Shown here: in pieces, positions 44,296 through 53,063 of the stretch
Layout: each line of letters opens with the position of its first letter
How positions within the stretch are numbered: the stretch's first letter is position 1
From: Chloroflexota bacterium
GTDB taxonomy: Bacteria > Chloroflexota > Anaerolineae > Anaerolineales > UBA4823
Length of the DNA stretch: 64,000 nucleotides
Direction: 5' to 3'
NCBI GenBank assembly: GCA_029265355.1
Contig: JAJUJL010000002.1
Span: forward strand, 1-64,000
Made by a program: the position numbers and the translations under genes
Notes under the pieces: model-generated
Databases searched by the model: none
What the model saw: only the letters and a program-made list of their open reading frames with translations
What the model was told of the DNA's origin: nothing

Positions 44296-45633
44296 TTATT
44301 GAGGCAAGGGACGATCATTACGGTAGAGATCGCCGGCTACCTGGCGGGAGATGAGCAGGGTGGGGGCACCGTCTTCCAGCCACACAACAGCGGGGCGGGC
44401 TGCGCCATTGTAATTGCTGGACATGCTCAACTGGTAAGCGCCGCTCACCGGCACCGCCAACAGCTCTCCAGGTTCGATTTCAGGCAGTGGCAGGTCTTCA
44501 ATCAAGATATCTCCACTCTCGCAGTAGGGTCCAGCAATCCAGGCTGGTGCGACCGGCTGGCGGTGGGGGTTGAACGCTGGTAAGGCGGTGTAGCGTGCGC
44601 CATACAAAGCCGGGCGGATATTATCTGCCATGCCGCCATCGATCAGCAGCCAGCGCCGGTTTGGAGTTTGCTTGACGGTGCCCACCCGGTAAATTGCCAC
44701 GCCAGCGCGGGCGATCAGGCTTCGGCCAGGCTCGAGCTGCAAGCGCGGCAGGGGGAGATTCCTTGCCTGGCACGCGGAGTGCAGCGCCTCGGCGATGGTG
44801 CGCACGTATTCTTCGACTGGCAAGTGGGGCAAATCATCCTCGTGGTAAGGCACGCCCCAGCCGCCGCCGGGTGAGAGGGTTTGTGGCAGCCATCCAAGAT
44901 CGTGCCGGATTTCTCGAACCAGATCGAGCGCAAACTCGATGGCCGGCTTGACGAGAGATGGATCATGGAAATGGGAGCCCTGGTGAAAGTGTAAGCCAGT
45001 CAACGGTAGACTGCGCTCCAGGCAGCGCCTGGCGGCGACCACACACTCCTGCGCTGACATGCCAAACTTGCTATCCAAGTGGCCGGTTTGCGTATAGCTG
45101 TGAGTGTCGACGGAAAGACCGGGTCTCAGGCGCAGCCAAAGCTCGGGTAGGTCGCTGCTCTGCTGGGCAAGCTGGGTGAGGCGATCCAACTCAGCCAGGT
45201 TATCGATCACCAGCACTCCTGCACAGCTAATCGCCGTCTCCAGATCTGCCAGGCTTTTATTGACGCCGTGCACCAGGATTTGCTGGCGGGGTAAACCGGC
45301 ATGCGCTGCCAGGAGAATTTCGTTCGCGCCGGTGCAGTCAACCACCAGTCCCTGGCGATGGCACCACTGCGCCATGGCGGTGCACAGGAATGCTTTTCCG
45401 GCATAGGTGATGCGGCTCTCGCCAGGGTAATCGCGCGCCAGAGCTTGTTGATAGTCTTCCAGGGATTGCTGTAGGGTTGCCTGGTCATACAAATAGAGGG
45501 GAGTGCCATAGTCCTGAGCCAGGTCATGCACATCCAGCCCAGCGATGGCTAGACGCTCTCCCTGCTGGGTTTTCTCCAGGCTGGCGCTGACCGGGAATAA
45601 CTGCAGGCGAAGATCTGGCTGGTAGCTATGCAT
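44296..45633 (-). CDS. lysA: Diaminopimelate decarboxylase
   Basis: A 445-residue PLP enzyme of the alanine racemase/ornithine decarboxylase fold. The PLP lysine is K80 in ITYAGKAFLC, the phosphate-binding segment is LSPGGGWGVPY, EPGRSLIARAG contacts substrate, and the partner-subunit cysteine lies in AGPYCESGD. It forms lysine from meso-diaminopimelate; a related decarboxylase is the alternative. Its ATG lies inside the end of fmt (8-nt overlap), an unusual fmt-lysA link. A longer frame through fmt was rejected. Confidence 0.87.
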   Translation of the reverse strand: MHSYQPDLRLQLFPVSASLEKTQQGERLAIAGLDVHDLAQDYGTPLYLYDQATLQQSLEDYQQALARDYPGESRITYAGKAFLCTAMAQWCHRQGLVVDCTGANEILLAAHAGLPRQQILVHGVNKSLADLETAISCAGVLVIDNLAELDRLTQLAQQSSDLPELWLRLRPGLSVDTHSYTQTGHLDSKFGMSAQECVVAARRCLERSLPLTGLHFHQGSHFHDPSLVKPAIEFALDLVREIRHDLGWLPQTLSPGGGWGVPYHEDDLPHLPVEEYVRTIAEALHSACQARNLPLPRLQLEPGRSLIARAGVAIYRVGTVKQTPNRRWLLIDGGMADNIRPALYGARYTALPAFNPHRQPVAPAWIAGPYCESGDILIEDLPLPEIEPGELLAVPVSGAYQLSMSSNYNGAARPAVVWLEDGAPTLLISRQVAGDLYRNDRPLPQ

Positions 45634-46549
45634 TGGTCTGCATCCAAAAACGAGCGCCGCGCAAAAACACCTCGCCGGATACGGGTCGCTTTCCAGGAAG
45701 TTGCACCAGGTCGAGCGCCAGGGCGCCCTCAGCGCAGGCGATGGCTGGTAGGCCATCAATGACGAGATGCTCGCCCGGAGCGCCGGACGCATCCACTTCA
45801 TGCGCCATGTGGATCTTGAACGGTTCGCCGCGCCAGAAGGTGAATGCGCCAGGCCAGGGATTGAAAGCGCGCACCTTGCGCGCCAGTTCCAGCGCGGTTT
45901 GTTGAAAATCCAGTTCGCCGTCTTGCTTTTGCAGCATGGGCGCGTAAGTTGCCAGGGCTTCATCTTGCGGGGTGGGTTGTAAGGAGCCATCCAGGTAGCC
46001 CGGCAAAGTGTCCAACAGCAGTTGCGCCCCAATGGTTGCCAGGCGCTCGCCCAATGTCTCGGTGGTATCCTGGGAAAGGATGGGTACTTCTTGCTGACGG
46101 AGCAGCGGTCCGGTATCGATGCCTGGATCCATGCGCATGATGGTGACGCCGGTGCTCTCATCGCCGTGGAGGATCGCTGCAGCTACTGGTGCGGCGCCGC
46201 GCCAGCGCGGCAGGAGGGAGGCGTGCACGTTGAGGCAGCCATGTGGGGGGAGGTCCAATACAGCAGGGCGCAGTATTTGTCCAAAAGCTGCCACAACGAT
46301 CAGGTCGGGCTGCCAATCCCGGAGCTGCTGCATGGTCTGAGGCTCTTTCAGGCGTTGAGGTTGGATCACTGGCAGTCCCAGTGAGTGCGCCAGTATTTTC
46401 ACCGGAGGTGGGGTCAATGCCCGGCCGCGCCCGGACGGGCGATCGGGCTGGGTGACCACGCCCACCACCGGGTAGTGTTGGCTGAGCGCCTGCAGGGTGG
46501 GCAGTGCAAAAGCGGGTGAACCCATGAAAACAATGCGTGGTTTGTTCAT
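45626..46549 (-). CDS. fmt: Methionyl-tRNA formyltransferase
   Basis: A 307-residue enzyme that formylates initiator Met-tRNA. Family motifs are KPRIVFMGSPAFALPTL, HASLLPRWRGAAPV (with the catalytic Asn-His of CLNVHASLLP), TGVTIMRMDPGIDTGP, and the C-terminal OB domain (VRAFNPWPGAFTFW). Length is standard. The start MNKPRIVF at 46549 has no Shine-Dalgarno but has TAAAAT 7 nt before it; an in-frame extension would read through the terminator and tRNA gene. It overlaps lysA. Confidence 0.94.
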   Translation of the reverse strand: MNKPRIVFMGSPAFALPTLQALSQHYPVVGVVTQPDRPSGRGRALTPPPVKILAHSLGLPVIQPQRLKEPQTMQQLRDWQPDLIVVAAFGQILRPAVLDLPPHGCLNVHASLLPRWRGAAPVAAAILHGDESTGVTIMRMDPGIDTGPLLRQQEVPILSQDTTETLGERLATIGAQLLLDTLPGYLDGSLQPTPQDEALATYAPMLQKQDGELDFQQTALELARKVRAFNPWPGAFTFWRGEPFKIHMAHEVDASGAPGEHLVIDGLPAIACAEGALALDLVQLPGKRPVSGEVFLRGARFWMQTNA

Positions 46550-46556
46550 AGCCGCT

Positions 46557-46562
46557 ATTTTA
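46557..46562 (-). promoter_or_regulatory. -10 box of fmt, leaderless spacing
   Basis: On the minus strand TAAAAT is followed by 7 nt and then the fmt ATG (46549). The same 7-nt gap occurs before ruvB and the first SPFH gene. The box lies just after the tRNA-Leu terminator. No good -35 hexamer is visible. Confidence 0.5.
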
Positions 46563-46575
46563 CCCGTAAAAGCAA

Positions 46576-46600
46576 CTCCACTCGCTATTGGCGAGTGGAG
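46576..46600 (-). terminator. Terminator of the tRNA-Leu gene
   Basis: A perfect 10-bp stem (46576-46585 with 46591-46600) with a 5-nt loop, followed on the minus strand by TTGCTTTT. It starts 6 nt after the 3' end of the tRNA and precedes fmt. Confidence 0.75.
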
Positions 46601-46605
46601 GAGTG

Positions 46606-46688
46606 TAGGGCGGGTGGGAGTCGAACCCACATGGCCTCACGGCCGATGGATTTTAAGTCCACTGCGTCTGCCTTTTCGCCACCGCCCC
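46606..46688 (-). tRNA. tRNA-Leu (anticodon TAA)
   Basis: An 83-nt class II tRNA ending at the discriminator A; CCA is not encoded. The acceptor arms GGGGCGG and CCGCCCT pair over 7 positions (one G-T), the anticodon stem GTGGA/TCCAT holds the loop CTTAAAA with anticodon TAA, a long variable arm GGCC-GTGA-GGCC is present, and the T arm is GTGGG-TTCGACT-CCCAC. The long variable arm and anticodon fix it as Leu. Confidence 0.95.
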
Positions 46689-46853
46689 GGGTGTTTAAGA
46701 TCAATGATATGATACCTGAAATTTTGCTTGGGTGCAAATAGATTTGTAAGGTGGAAAGCGGGTAAAAACTGTACCAACCCGCTATTCAAAAGTGATTTTT
46801 TTGCTAAAATCAAATAGTACTCAGATACCAGTGTGAGGTGACAAAGGAGTGCT

Positions 46854-49670
46854 GTGGGGAATGCGGAGATATTGACCTGGTCCAGCCTTGCGCTCGCGGC
46901 GATCACCCTGGCAACCGCACTCATCGCATTGCGACAGGCTTTGGGGGGTGTTTATAAACGCGCCTGGCTGATGGTCAGCCTGGCGCTAGTGACTTTCTGT
47001 GTTGCCGGCGCTTTCATCTTTTATTCAATCAGGATCTCCGCCATTCCCCAGATCGAGCAGATCGCCGCAGCGGCTGGTCTGGCGGGGGCCGTTTTGCTGG
47101 CATCAGGCTTGTTCGATCTTTCGAGGCAACTGGCGCGGCAGCGTGTGACGGATGAAATGCTCAAGGACAAGATGACGTTGCTGCTTCAGGGCTTCAATGG
47201 CGCATCAGAATTGCTGGTGATCAAGGATAAAAATGGGATTTACGTGGCAGCCAACCAGGCTTATGCCGATTTTTTGGGCAAGTCTGTCGAAAGTTTGTTG
47301 GGACACTCGGATTACGATTACTTCCCTCGCTCGCTTGCTAACCTCATTAAGCAGGAAGAAGAACGACTATTAGCGGGTGGAGCTGAAAAGGAAGAGATCG
47401 AAGAGCTGCACGGTGCTGTTGGATTGCGATCTTTACGAGTGCGCCGAGAAGTGCTGAAGGATGCAGCGGGCAAATTCTCGGGCATTCTGATGGCCGCTCA
47501 GGACATCACTGCCTGGAGCCAGGATACGGCGCAATTGAAGCAAGATAACCGCGCATTGCTGGAACTGCACGCGGCAACCTCCAGGCTGGTCAGGGGCGGT
47601 TATGGCGCTGAGTTGTACAAAACCATCCTCGAATCGGCCAGCCGTCTGGCTGGAAGTGAGCATGTCTGTCTGTGGTTGGTGGATGAGGACAGCAAAACGT
47701 TATTCGCCCGGGCTGGCGCTGGAAAATTGACGGATTTGGGTGATTTGCGCCTCAAACCGGGCGATGATTTGCCTGGGAAAGTGTGGCAGTCAGGACAGGA
47801 GGCGTTCGCTGCTGATTATTCAAGCGTGGATAAACGCCACCCGAGCCTGGAGAAGCTCGGTTTCTCAAGCGCTGCAGCCGCGCCGATCAAGGCAGATACC
47901 GATATTCTCGGGGTGCTGGGTGTCTACTACGCGGCTGAAAAAAAGGGCTTCTCAAAAGCTATCCTGGCCAATCTGTGCCTGTTTGCCGCGATTGCGGCTG
48001 CGGCTTTGGAGAGGGCAGGGCAACTTGCGGCGCGTGAGCGCGAATATGAGGAACGCAACCAGGCGCTGACGCAGTATCAATACCGGCTCCGCCTGGAGAG
48101 ACTCGTTTCCGCCATCGCAGCACGTTTCATCCAGATCCCTGCGCCTAAGATCGACGAAGCCATCACGCGCTCGTTGCAGTCTATGGCGAAATTTACCGGC
48201 GCAGATCGTGTATTCATCGCTCTCCTACCGGGAGATGATCACACAAAAAGCGCCAAATTCGCTGGCTATAGCAGCCAGCCTGGGGATAACCTGGTGGAGT
48301 TGGCTCATCCAGATTCACCCCACAACCAATGGCTCTTGGGACGGTTGAGCCAGTTGGAGATGGTACACATCGTAAAATCTGCTGAGAAGCACGGGGATTC
48401 TGAAGACGCTTCTATTTTCTTGAATGAGAGTGGGAATTTTTCGTTCACCGCGATACCCATGATCGCAAACCGTTCTCTGGTGGGCTGTTTTGCGCTGGAG
48501 AACAAAACGAAAGAGCTGGAGTGGTCGCCAGAAATTCTCTCATTGTTTAAGATTTGCGCCGAGATGTATGTGAGCGTCCTGGAGAGAAAATGGAGCGCTG
48601 AGGATCAGCAAGCCCACCTGAAGAAGGCGGACCTGGATAAGGCTGCGCTGGAACGCCGCGCTGAGGAAAGCGCCTTGATTGCAGAGATTGGTGATTTGCT
48701 ACAGGCCTGCCGCACGGCGGATGAGGCGTATCCAATTATTGCCCGCTATGCCAGCCGTCTCCTACCCCAGACGTCTGGCGCGCTGTATCTCGTGCGCCAC
48801 GCAGCAGACCCCGCTGAGAAGGTTGTCTCTTGGGGAGATGCGCCGCCAGGCCCAAGCGAAAACGATGTTGGTCCAAACGACTGCTGGGGGCTGCGTCGTG
48901 GGCGTTTGCACAGCGTGCTGAATCCGGAGTCAGAGCCCATTTGCGCGCATGTGCATGAGCCTTACCCGGCAAGCTATTTATGCGTGCCATTGATCGCGCA
49001 AGGCGCATCAGCGGGTGTCTTGCACCTGCGCCAAACTGCCAACCAGGCGGCTGGCGAACCCTTGAGTGTGGAGCGACAGCAATTGGCCAGCCGCGTGGCA
49101 GAGTACATCGCTCTGGCGTTGGCCAATTTGAATTTACGGGATACTTTGCGCAGCCAGGCCATCCGTGATCCATTGACCGGCTTGTTCAACCGGCGCTACA
49201 TGGAAGAGACATTGGATCGAGAAATTCGCCGCGCCAGCCGGCATGGCACATCGGTGGGGATCATCATGTTCGATATTGATCGGATGAAGCCGATCAACGA
49301 TACTTTCGGACACGACGCAGGCGATTTGCTGCTACGCACGCTGGGAGGGTTGATGCTAAACTCCTTCCGAGGGGAGGATGTCGCCTGTCGTTACGGCGGT
49401 GACGAATTCACGATTGTGCTGCCGGAGGCAAGCCTGGTGGATGTGTGGCGGCGCGCCGAGCAGCTTCGTGAAAATGTCAAGAAGCTGGATATCAGGTATG
49501 AGGGTCGCAGTGTTGGGGCAATCACACTCTCGATTGGTGTTGCCGCCTATCCCGATCATGGATTGACAGCCGAGCGTGTACTGCTGGCGGCAGATGCAGC
49601 CTCATACGCTTCGAAATCCGAGGGTGGAGACCGCATCGTAGTCGGACACGAAGCAGAAACGCAGGAATAG
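46854..49670 (+). CDS. Membrane-anchored PAS-GAF diguanylate cyclase
   Basis: A 938-residue signalling protein. Two to three N-terminal helices (about 6-26, 35-58, 66-82) anchor it. A PAS domain follows (about 105-215, LLQGFNGASELLVIKDKNGIY in part), then a GAF domain (about 235-390), a second GAF-like region (about 420-580), a third (about 620-760) and a GGDEF domain. The active site GGDEF is at 848-852 and the inhibitory I-site RGED at 839-842, so it should make c-di-GMP with product control. GTG 46854 is supported by AAAGGAG four nt upstream. The next gene converges with three nt between stops. Confidence 0.9.
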   Translation: MGNAEILTWSSLALAAITLATALIALRQALGGVYKRAWLMVSLALVTFCVAGAFIFYSIRISAIPQIEQIAAAAGLAGAVLLASGLFDLSRQLARQRVTDEMLKDKMTLLLQGFNGASELLVIKDKNGIYVAANQAYADFLGKSVESLLGHSDYDYFPRSLANLIKQEEERLLAGGAEKEEIEELHGAVGLRSLRVRREVLKDAAGKFSGILMAAQDITAWSQDTAQLKQDNRALLELHAATSRLVRGGYGAELYKTILESASRLAGSEHVCLWLVDEDSKTLFARAGAGKLTDLGDLRLKPGDDLPGKVWQSGQEAFAADYSSVDKRHPSLEKLGFSSAAAAPIKADTDILGVLGVYYAAEKKGFSKAILANLCLFAAIAAAALERAGQLAAREREYEERNQALTQYQYRLRLERLVSAIAARFIQIPAPKIDEAITRSLQSMAKFTGADRVFIALLPGDDHTKSAKFAGYSSQPGDNLVELAHPDSPHNQWLLGRLSQLEMVHIVKSAEKHGDSEDASIFLNESGNFSFTAIPMIANRSLVGCFALENKTKELEWSPEILSLFKICAEMYVSVLERKWSAEDQQAHLKKADLDKAALERRAEESALIAEIGDLLQACRTADEAYPIIARYASRLLPQTSGALYLVRHAADPAEKVVSWGDAPPGPSENDVGPNDCWGLRRGRLHSVLNPESEPICAHVHEPYPASYLCVPLIAQGASAGVLHLRQTANQAAGEPLSVERQQLASRVAEYIALALANLNLRDTLRSQAIRDPLTGLFNRRYMEETLDREIRRASRHGTSVGIIMFDIDRMKPINDTFGHDAGDLLLRTLGGLMLNSFRGEDVACRYGGDEFTIVLPEASLVDVWRRAEQLRENVKKLDIRYEGRSVGAITLSIGVAAYPDHGLTAERVLLAADAASYASKSEGGDRIVVGHEAETQE

Positions 49671-49673
49671 GCT

Positions 49674-50336
49674 TTAGACCTGCGAACGAAATCCCATTTT
49701 CTTGCGCCACACCGCGTAGCGGGAAAACAGGTGCACCCAGGCAGGTGAAAGTTTCAGGATTGGTTGCGCCTGGCGCAAGGCTTCGAGCAGCTCCTGGCGA
49801 TCCTCAAACCGTGGCATGCGTAAACAGGCCCGTCCCAACTCGAAGGGAGCGTGCGCGTCGGAGCCAACCGTTCCAGGGAGATTGTGCTGACGAGCGAACG
49901 CTTGCGCCTGGCGATTAGATTCCGGAAAAATGCAGCGTGCATTGAAGGTTTCGATAGCATCCACCAGGGGCGCGATCTCGAGCAGCTCCGGCAGCTTCCA
50001 GTGTCCGGAGCGATATTGATCGAATGGATGTGAGACGCTGATAAACGCATTCTGCTGGCGCAGCCGGGCAATCGCTTCCAGAGCTGGCAGACCAGAGGGG
50101 AGTTCCTCTTGCACGAAGATTGCCAACAGCTCGCCGGATTGAGTCATGATTTCTTCGCCGACGATCACTCGTTCCGGATCCAGATGGCGACAGCGAAGTG
50201 CGCCTTGAATGGTGTTGTGATCGGTGATCACCACCCGCTCGATACTTTTTTTGCGGCAGGCGGATAGAAACTGGTGGGGGGTGGTCAGGCTGTCTTTGGA
50301 AAAGATGGTATGGCTGTGAAATTCGGTCAGCAGCAT
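49674..50336 (-). CDS. PHP-domain metal-dependent phosphoesterase
   Basis: A 220-residue PHP protein. Metal-binding motifs are EFHSHTIFSKDS (H-x-H), VVITDHNT, the acidic GEEIMTQSGELLAIF, VSHPFDQ and GTVGSDAHAPFELG. This fits stand-alone PHP proteins such as 5'-3' nucleases/phosphatases of the YciV type. The C-terminal 40 residues are an extra helical end. It lies 9 nt after the flippase-like gene on the same strand. Confidence 0.87.
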   Translation of the reverse strand: MLLTEFHSHTIFSKDSLTTPHQFLSACRKKSIERVVITDHNTIQGALRCRHLDPERVIVGEEIMTQSGELLAIFVQEELPSGLPALEAIARLRQQNAFISVSHPFDQYRSGHWKLPELLEIAPLVDAIETFNARCIFPESNRQAQAFARQHNLPGTVGSDAHAPFELGRACLRMPRFEDRQELLEALRQAQPILKLSPAWVHLFSRYAVWRKKMGFRSQV

Positions 50337-50345
50337 TTGGTCATC

Positions 50346-51359
50346 TCAGGCGGGTCTTTCTTGCGGCTTACCAAAGCCGAGCAGCCTGGGGGAGATCATC
50401 CAGGTGAGCAATCCCAGGCTAACGCCGAACCACAAGGTGGCAAACCGGATCAGCAACGTGGCAGCCGCGCTCTGCGAAGCGGACAATCCCAACAGCAGGG
50501 CAAGCATACCGGCGATGGAAGCCTCTGAGGCACCCAGCCCGCCGGGAAGCGCAGAAGCTGCGCCAATAACAATCGAAAACGAGAGCGTGAAAACGGCGAC
50601 AAACAGAGTGCGGCTGCCCGGATCGACGCCCAGCCCAACCAGGATCAAGTACATGCCAATGCCCTCCCCGAGCCAGGAAATCATGCCGAGCAGCACAGCA
50701 AATGAAGTAGTGGTTGGTCGGAAAACGGCAAAACTGCCCTCGTAAAATTCTCTCAATGTGTGCGAGAAACGCCGGATGATCGGCAGCCGCTCAGTACGCT
50801 CAATCAGCCACAGCGCGGCGGGCCTGATTTGGGAGATAATTACCACCCCCAGCAGGACAAGCAGGATGGCAGCGAAAGCGGGCCAATACTGCGGGTAGGC
50901 AATGACTCCCATGGTGGAGAGGAACAAAACCGCCAGCCCGTCGCTGATGCGCTCTGCCACAACCACTGCCACACCGCGCGCGGCGGGCACGCCGGTTGCT
51001 TGCTCCAGCCAGAGTCCCTTGAGGACTTCGCCTGCCTTTCCGGGCGTGACCGCCAGGGGAAAGCCAGCAACAAACAGGCGAGCGCTTTCCAGCCAACCCA
51101 ATTGGTTTGCGCCGATCTGTCCCAGGTAAAAATGCCACTTGATAAATCGCAGGCTATAGTTGAAAAGGGTGAAGAGCAGCACGGCAGGAAACAAGCCCCA
51201 GCGAAATGCCAGCACCTCTGTGCTCACCTGGCGCAGGTCTCCGAACAGGGAAACCCCAACCAGCACCAGTACCCCGAATGCCAGGCCGAGAGCCAGCCTG
51301 CGGATCAACCACCCCGTGGATGGGGCGGGTTTGGCATTCATTTCGAACGGGTTGCTCAT
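50346..51359 (-). CDS. Flippase-like membrane protein (UPF0104/LPG synthase TM family)
   Basis: A 337-residue protein with about eight membrane helices. Markers are NYSLRFIKWHFYLG, AGFPLAVTPGKAGEVLKGLWL (in part) with the conserved TPGKAGE, and the late SALPGGLGASEASIAG, as in AglD/YbhN-type proteins (Pfam LPG_synthase_TM). These act in lipid or lipid-linked saccharide handling; the exact role is unknown. Its start overlaps the DUF362 stop by 4 nt (ATGA), so the two are translationally coupled. Confidence 0.85.
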   Translation of the reverse strand: MSNPFEMNAKPAPSTGWLIRRLALGLAFGVLVLVGVSLFGDLRQVSTEVLAFRWGLFPAVLLFTLFNYSLRFIKWHFYLGQIGANQLGWLESARLFVAGFPLAVTPGKAGEVLKGLWLEQATGVPAARGVAVVVAERISDGLAVLFLSTMGVIAYPQYWPAFAAILLVLLGVVIISQIRPAALWLIERTERLPIIRRFSHTLREFYEGSFAVFRPTTTSFAVLLGMISWLGEGIGMYLILVGLGVDPGSRTLFVAVFTLSFSIVIGAASALPGGLGASEASIAGMLALLLGLSASQSAAATLLIRFATLWFGVSLGLLTWMISPRLLGFGKPQERPA

Positions 51360-52570
51360 CCACCGCGTCGGCGTAAAAGCAACCCCAAGCCGAGCATTGC
51401 CGCGGCGATAACCGTCAAGCCAACCGCAGCCTGGACGACCGTTTTGGGCTCCATTCCAGGCATAACCACGCCCCCATCCCCATAGGATTGGAACAATCTG
51501 CCCCAGCGAGTTTGCAGGGCTGCTTCAACGCGTTTGCGGCCCACAAATGGATACCAGTAAACATTGTGGTAGAAATTGCTGGCAAAGTAAGACCAGGGCA
51601 CCAGGGGGCTTTGCAGCAGGATTTTTTCGAATGGCTTGAGCGGACCGTGGTAAATCAGTTTTTGGCCCTTGCTAGCGAAGGTATCTTCCTGGACGAAATT
51701 CCACGGGCGTTCCTGTTCGATGTCATACCCAATAATTTCTATCTGGCGTGGGTCGCCCACCCCCAACCCAAGCTCGTGGGCTTTGCGGATGAAGCGGATC
51801 TGCATCGGGTCGAAGCCTTGCAAGCGGGCGGAAACCGCATCAATAGCTACCTGGTCGGAAGAAGCCAGCAGAATGTCCTTCTCATGCCAGCGCATGGCGC
51901 GTGGGCCTGGGCCGTCTCCGGCAAATGTGCCGTCCATGACGGCAAAAATGCCCGGGTGGATATCTTGTTGGATGGTCAGAAGATCAACCAGGGTGTCGTG
52001 GATCACGGCGTGTGTCCAGTGACGGTTGCGGTGCAGCAAACCCCCAAAGGCGTTTTTCATAGCGCCGGTGATGGTGGTGAAGACGTGCGTTTTCACCGTG
52101 GGCAGGTGGATGATATTCATCCCCACCAAAGCCTTTGGGATAAACACGCCTTGGGGGTAGACCTTATCCAGCACCAGCAGCGGTTTACGCGGGTGATACT
52201 CGATCCATTCGAAGTCTTGATTGTAAAGATACAGGCAGGGGACTCCGTATTTGTCCGTCACGAAGCGGTGCTTATTGTTCACCTCAGCGTCTGCGGTGTT
52301 CACGACCACGGTGTCATTGTGCACACCGACCAGGTCTGTGTAGCCGGCGTTCTTGAGGGTACGAATGACACCCTCCAGTTGCCAGGGCGTGCTGGAACAG
52401 GCTGGATACCAGGTTTGCCAGGAAATGTTGATTTTAAGGCCCGTCGTGATATCCTTGCGCAGCACACTTTCGAACTCGGCCAGTTTCATTAACTTCTCAA
52501 TATCATCCAGAACGGTTTCTGGCGAGGTTTTCAATACAGCAACCTTGCCTTTTCCAGGAAAGTCAGCCAT
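51356..52570 (-). CDS. DUF362-domain protein with C-terminal membrane helix
   Basis: A 404-residue DUF362 protein. The domain spans most of the chain, with NISWQTWYPACSSTPWQLEGV early, HLPTVKTHVFTTITGAMKNAFGG in the middle (in parts) and TFAGDGPGPRA later. DUF362 often carries a ferredoxin domain; none is present. The end has a transmembrane segment (VVQAAVGLTVIAAAMLGLGLLL) and a short basic tail, so it is membrane-bound. GGAGG lies 8 nt before the ATG. It is coupled to the flippase-like gene. Function unknown. Confidence 0.83.
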   Translation of the reverse strand: MADFPGKGKVAVLKTSPETVLDDIEKLMKLAEFESVLRKDITTGLKINISWQTWYPACSSTPWQLEGVIRTLKNAGYTDLVGVHNDTVVVNTADAEVNNKHRFVTDKYGVPCLYLYNQDFEWIEYHPRKPLLVLDKVYPQGVFIPKALVGMNIIHLPTVKTHVFTTITGAMKNAFGGLLHRNRHWTHAVIHDTLVDLLTIQQDIHPGIFAVMDGTFAGDGPGPRAMRWHEKDILLASSDQVAIDAVSARLQGFDPMQIRFIRKAHELGLGVGDPRQIEIIGYDIEQERPWNFVQEDTFASKGQKLIYHGPLKPFEKILLQSPLVPWSYFASNFYHNVYWYPFVGRKRVEAALQTRWGRLFQSYGDGGVVMPGMEPKTVVQAAVGLTVIAAAMLGLGLLLRRRGG

Positions 52571-52595
52571 TCAATTTGCCTCCATGAGATCGATG

Positions 52596-52943
52596 TTATC
52601 CAGCAGACGTCTCTTTGAATTTTTTCATCACCCGCCTTCTGACCAGCATTTCCAACAGGCCCAGCCCAAACGCAGCGGCTGCGATCAAATAGGGCTGCCA
52701 GCGCGCAAAAATATACGCCAGGGCGATGGATGCGAGAAAAAAACCCAGGTAAGTGACTACCCTGAGCAAACTGCGATCTGTGCGATACGGATCACTCAAG
52801 CTGAAGAGCTGGCCCCAGAGCAGAATCGCCAGAGCGGCAAACCAAAAATAGCGCTCGGAATCCGCCGAAACGCTCATCATGGCTGCCATCTGTAATATCA
52901 CGACCAGCGCCAGTGCTGATAGACTTGATAAAATTTGAAGCAC
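52596..52943 (-). CDS. Small four-helix membrane protein
   Basis: A 115-residue protein with about four hydrophobic helices separated by short charged turns (DPYRTDRSLLR in the middle; RRRVMKKFKETSAG at the end). I do not recognise a family. Translation starts at GTG 52943 with AAGGAG five nt upstream, which supports a real gene. It precedes DUF362 by 25 nt on the same strand. Confidence 0.7.
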   Translation of the reverse strand: MLQILSSLSALALVVILQMAAMMSVSADSERYFWFAALAILLWGQLFSLSDPYRTDRSLLRVVTYLGFFLASIALAYIFARWQPYLIAAAAFGLGLLEMLVRRRVMKKFKETSAG

Positions 52944-53027
52944 AGAGACTCCTTCCGCAGCAAGGCGGCGTCTTTATTCTAACAAGATTTTGCAGAGTGG
53001 GGTAGTGCAGCAACCTGCAGCTTACAG

Positions 53028-53056
53028 TTGCGTAATCTGGGACTTGTGTTTACAAT
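53028..53056 (+). promoter_or_regulatory. Promoter of the SPFH-pseudouridine operon
   Basis: TTGCGT (53028-53033), a 17-nt spacer and TACAAT (53051-53056), then 7 nt to ATG 53064. The layout predicts a leaderless mRNA starting at that ATG. Confidence 0.6.
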
Positions 53057-53063
53057 CATGGGT

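Noticed and set aside
45634-46161. A longer lysA start inside fmt, giving a 621-residue protein.
   Set aside because: The extra part is a frame-shifted reading of fmt; the decarboxylase fold begins at 45633.
51488-52492. A 334-codon open frame on the plus strand.
   Set aside because: Antisense to the DUF362 gene, which has family motifs and a ribosome site.
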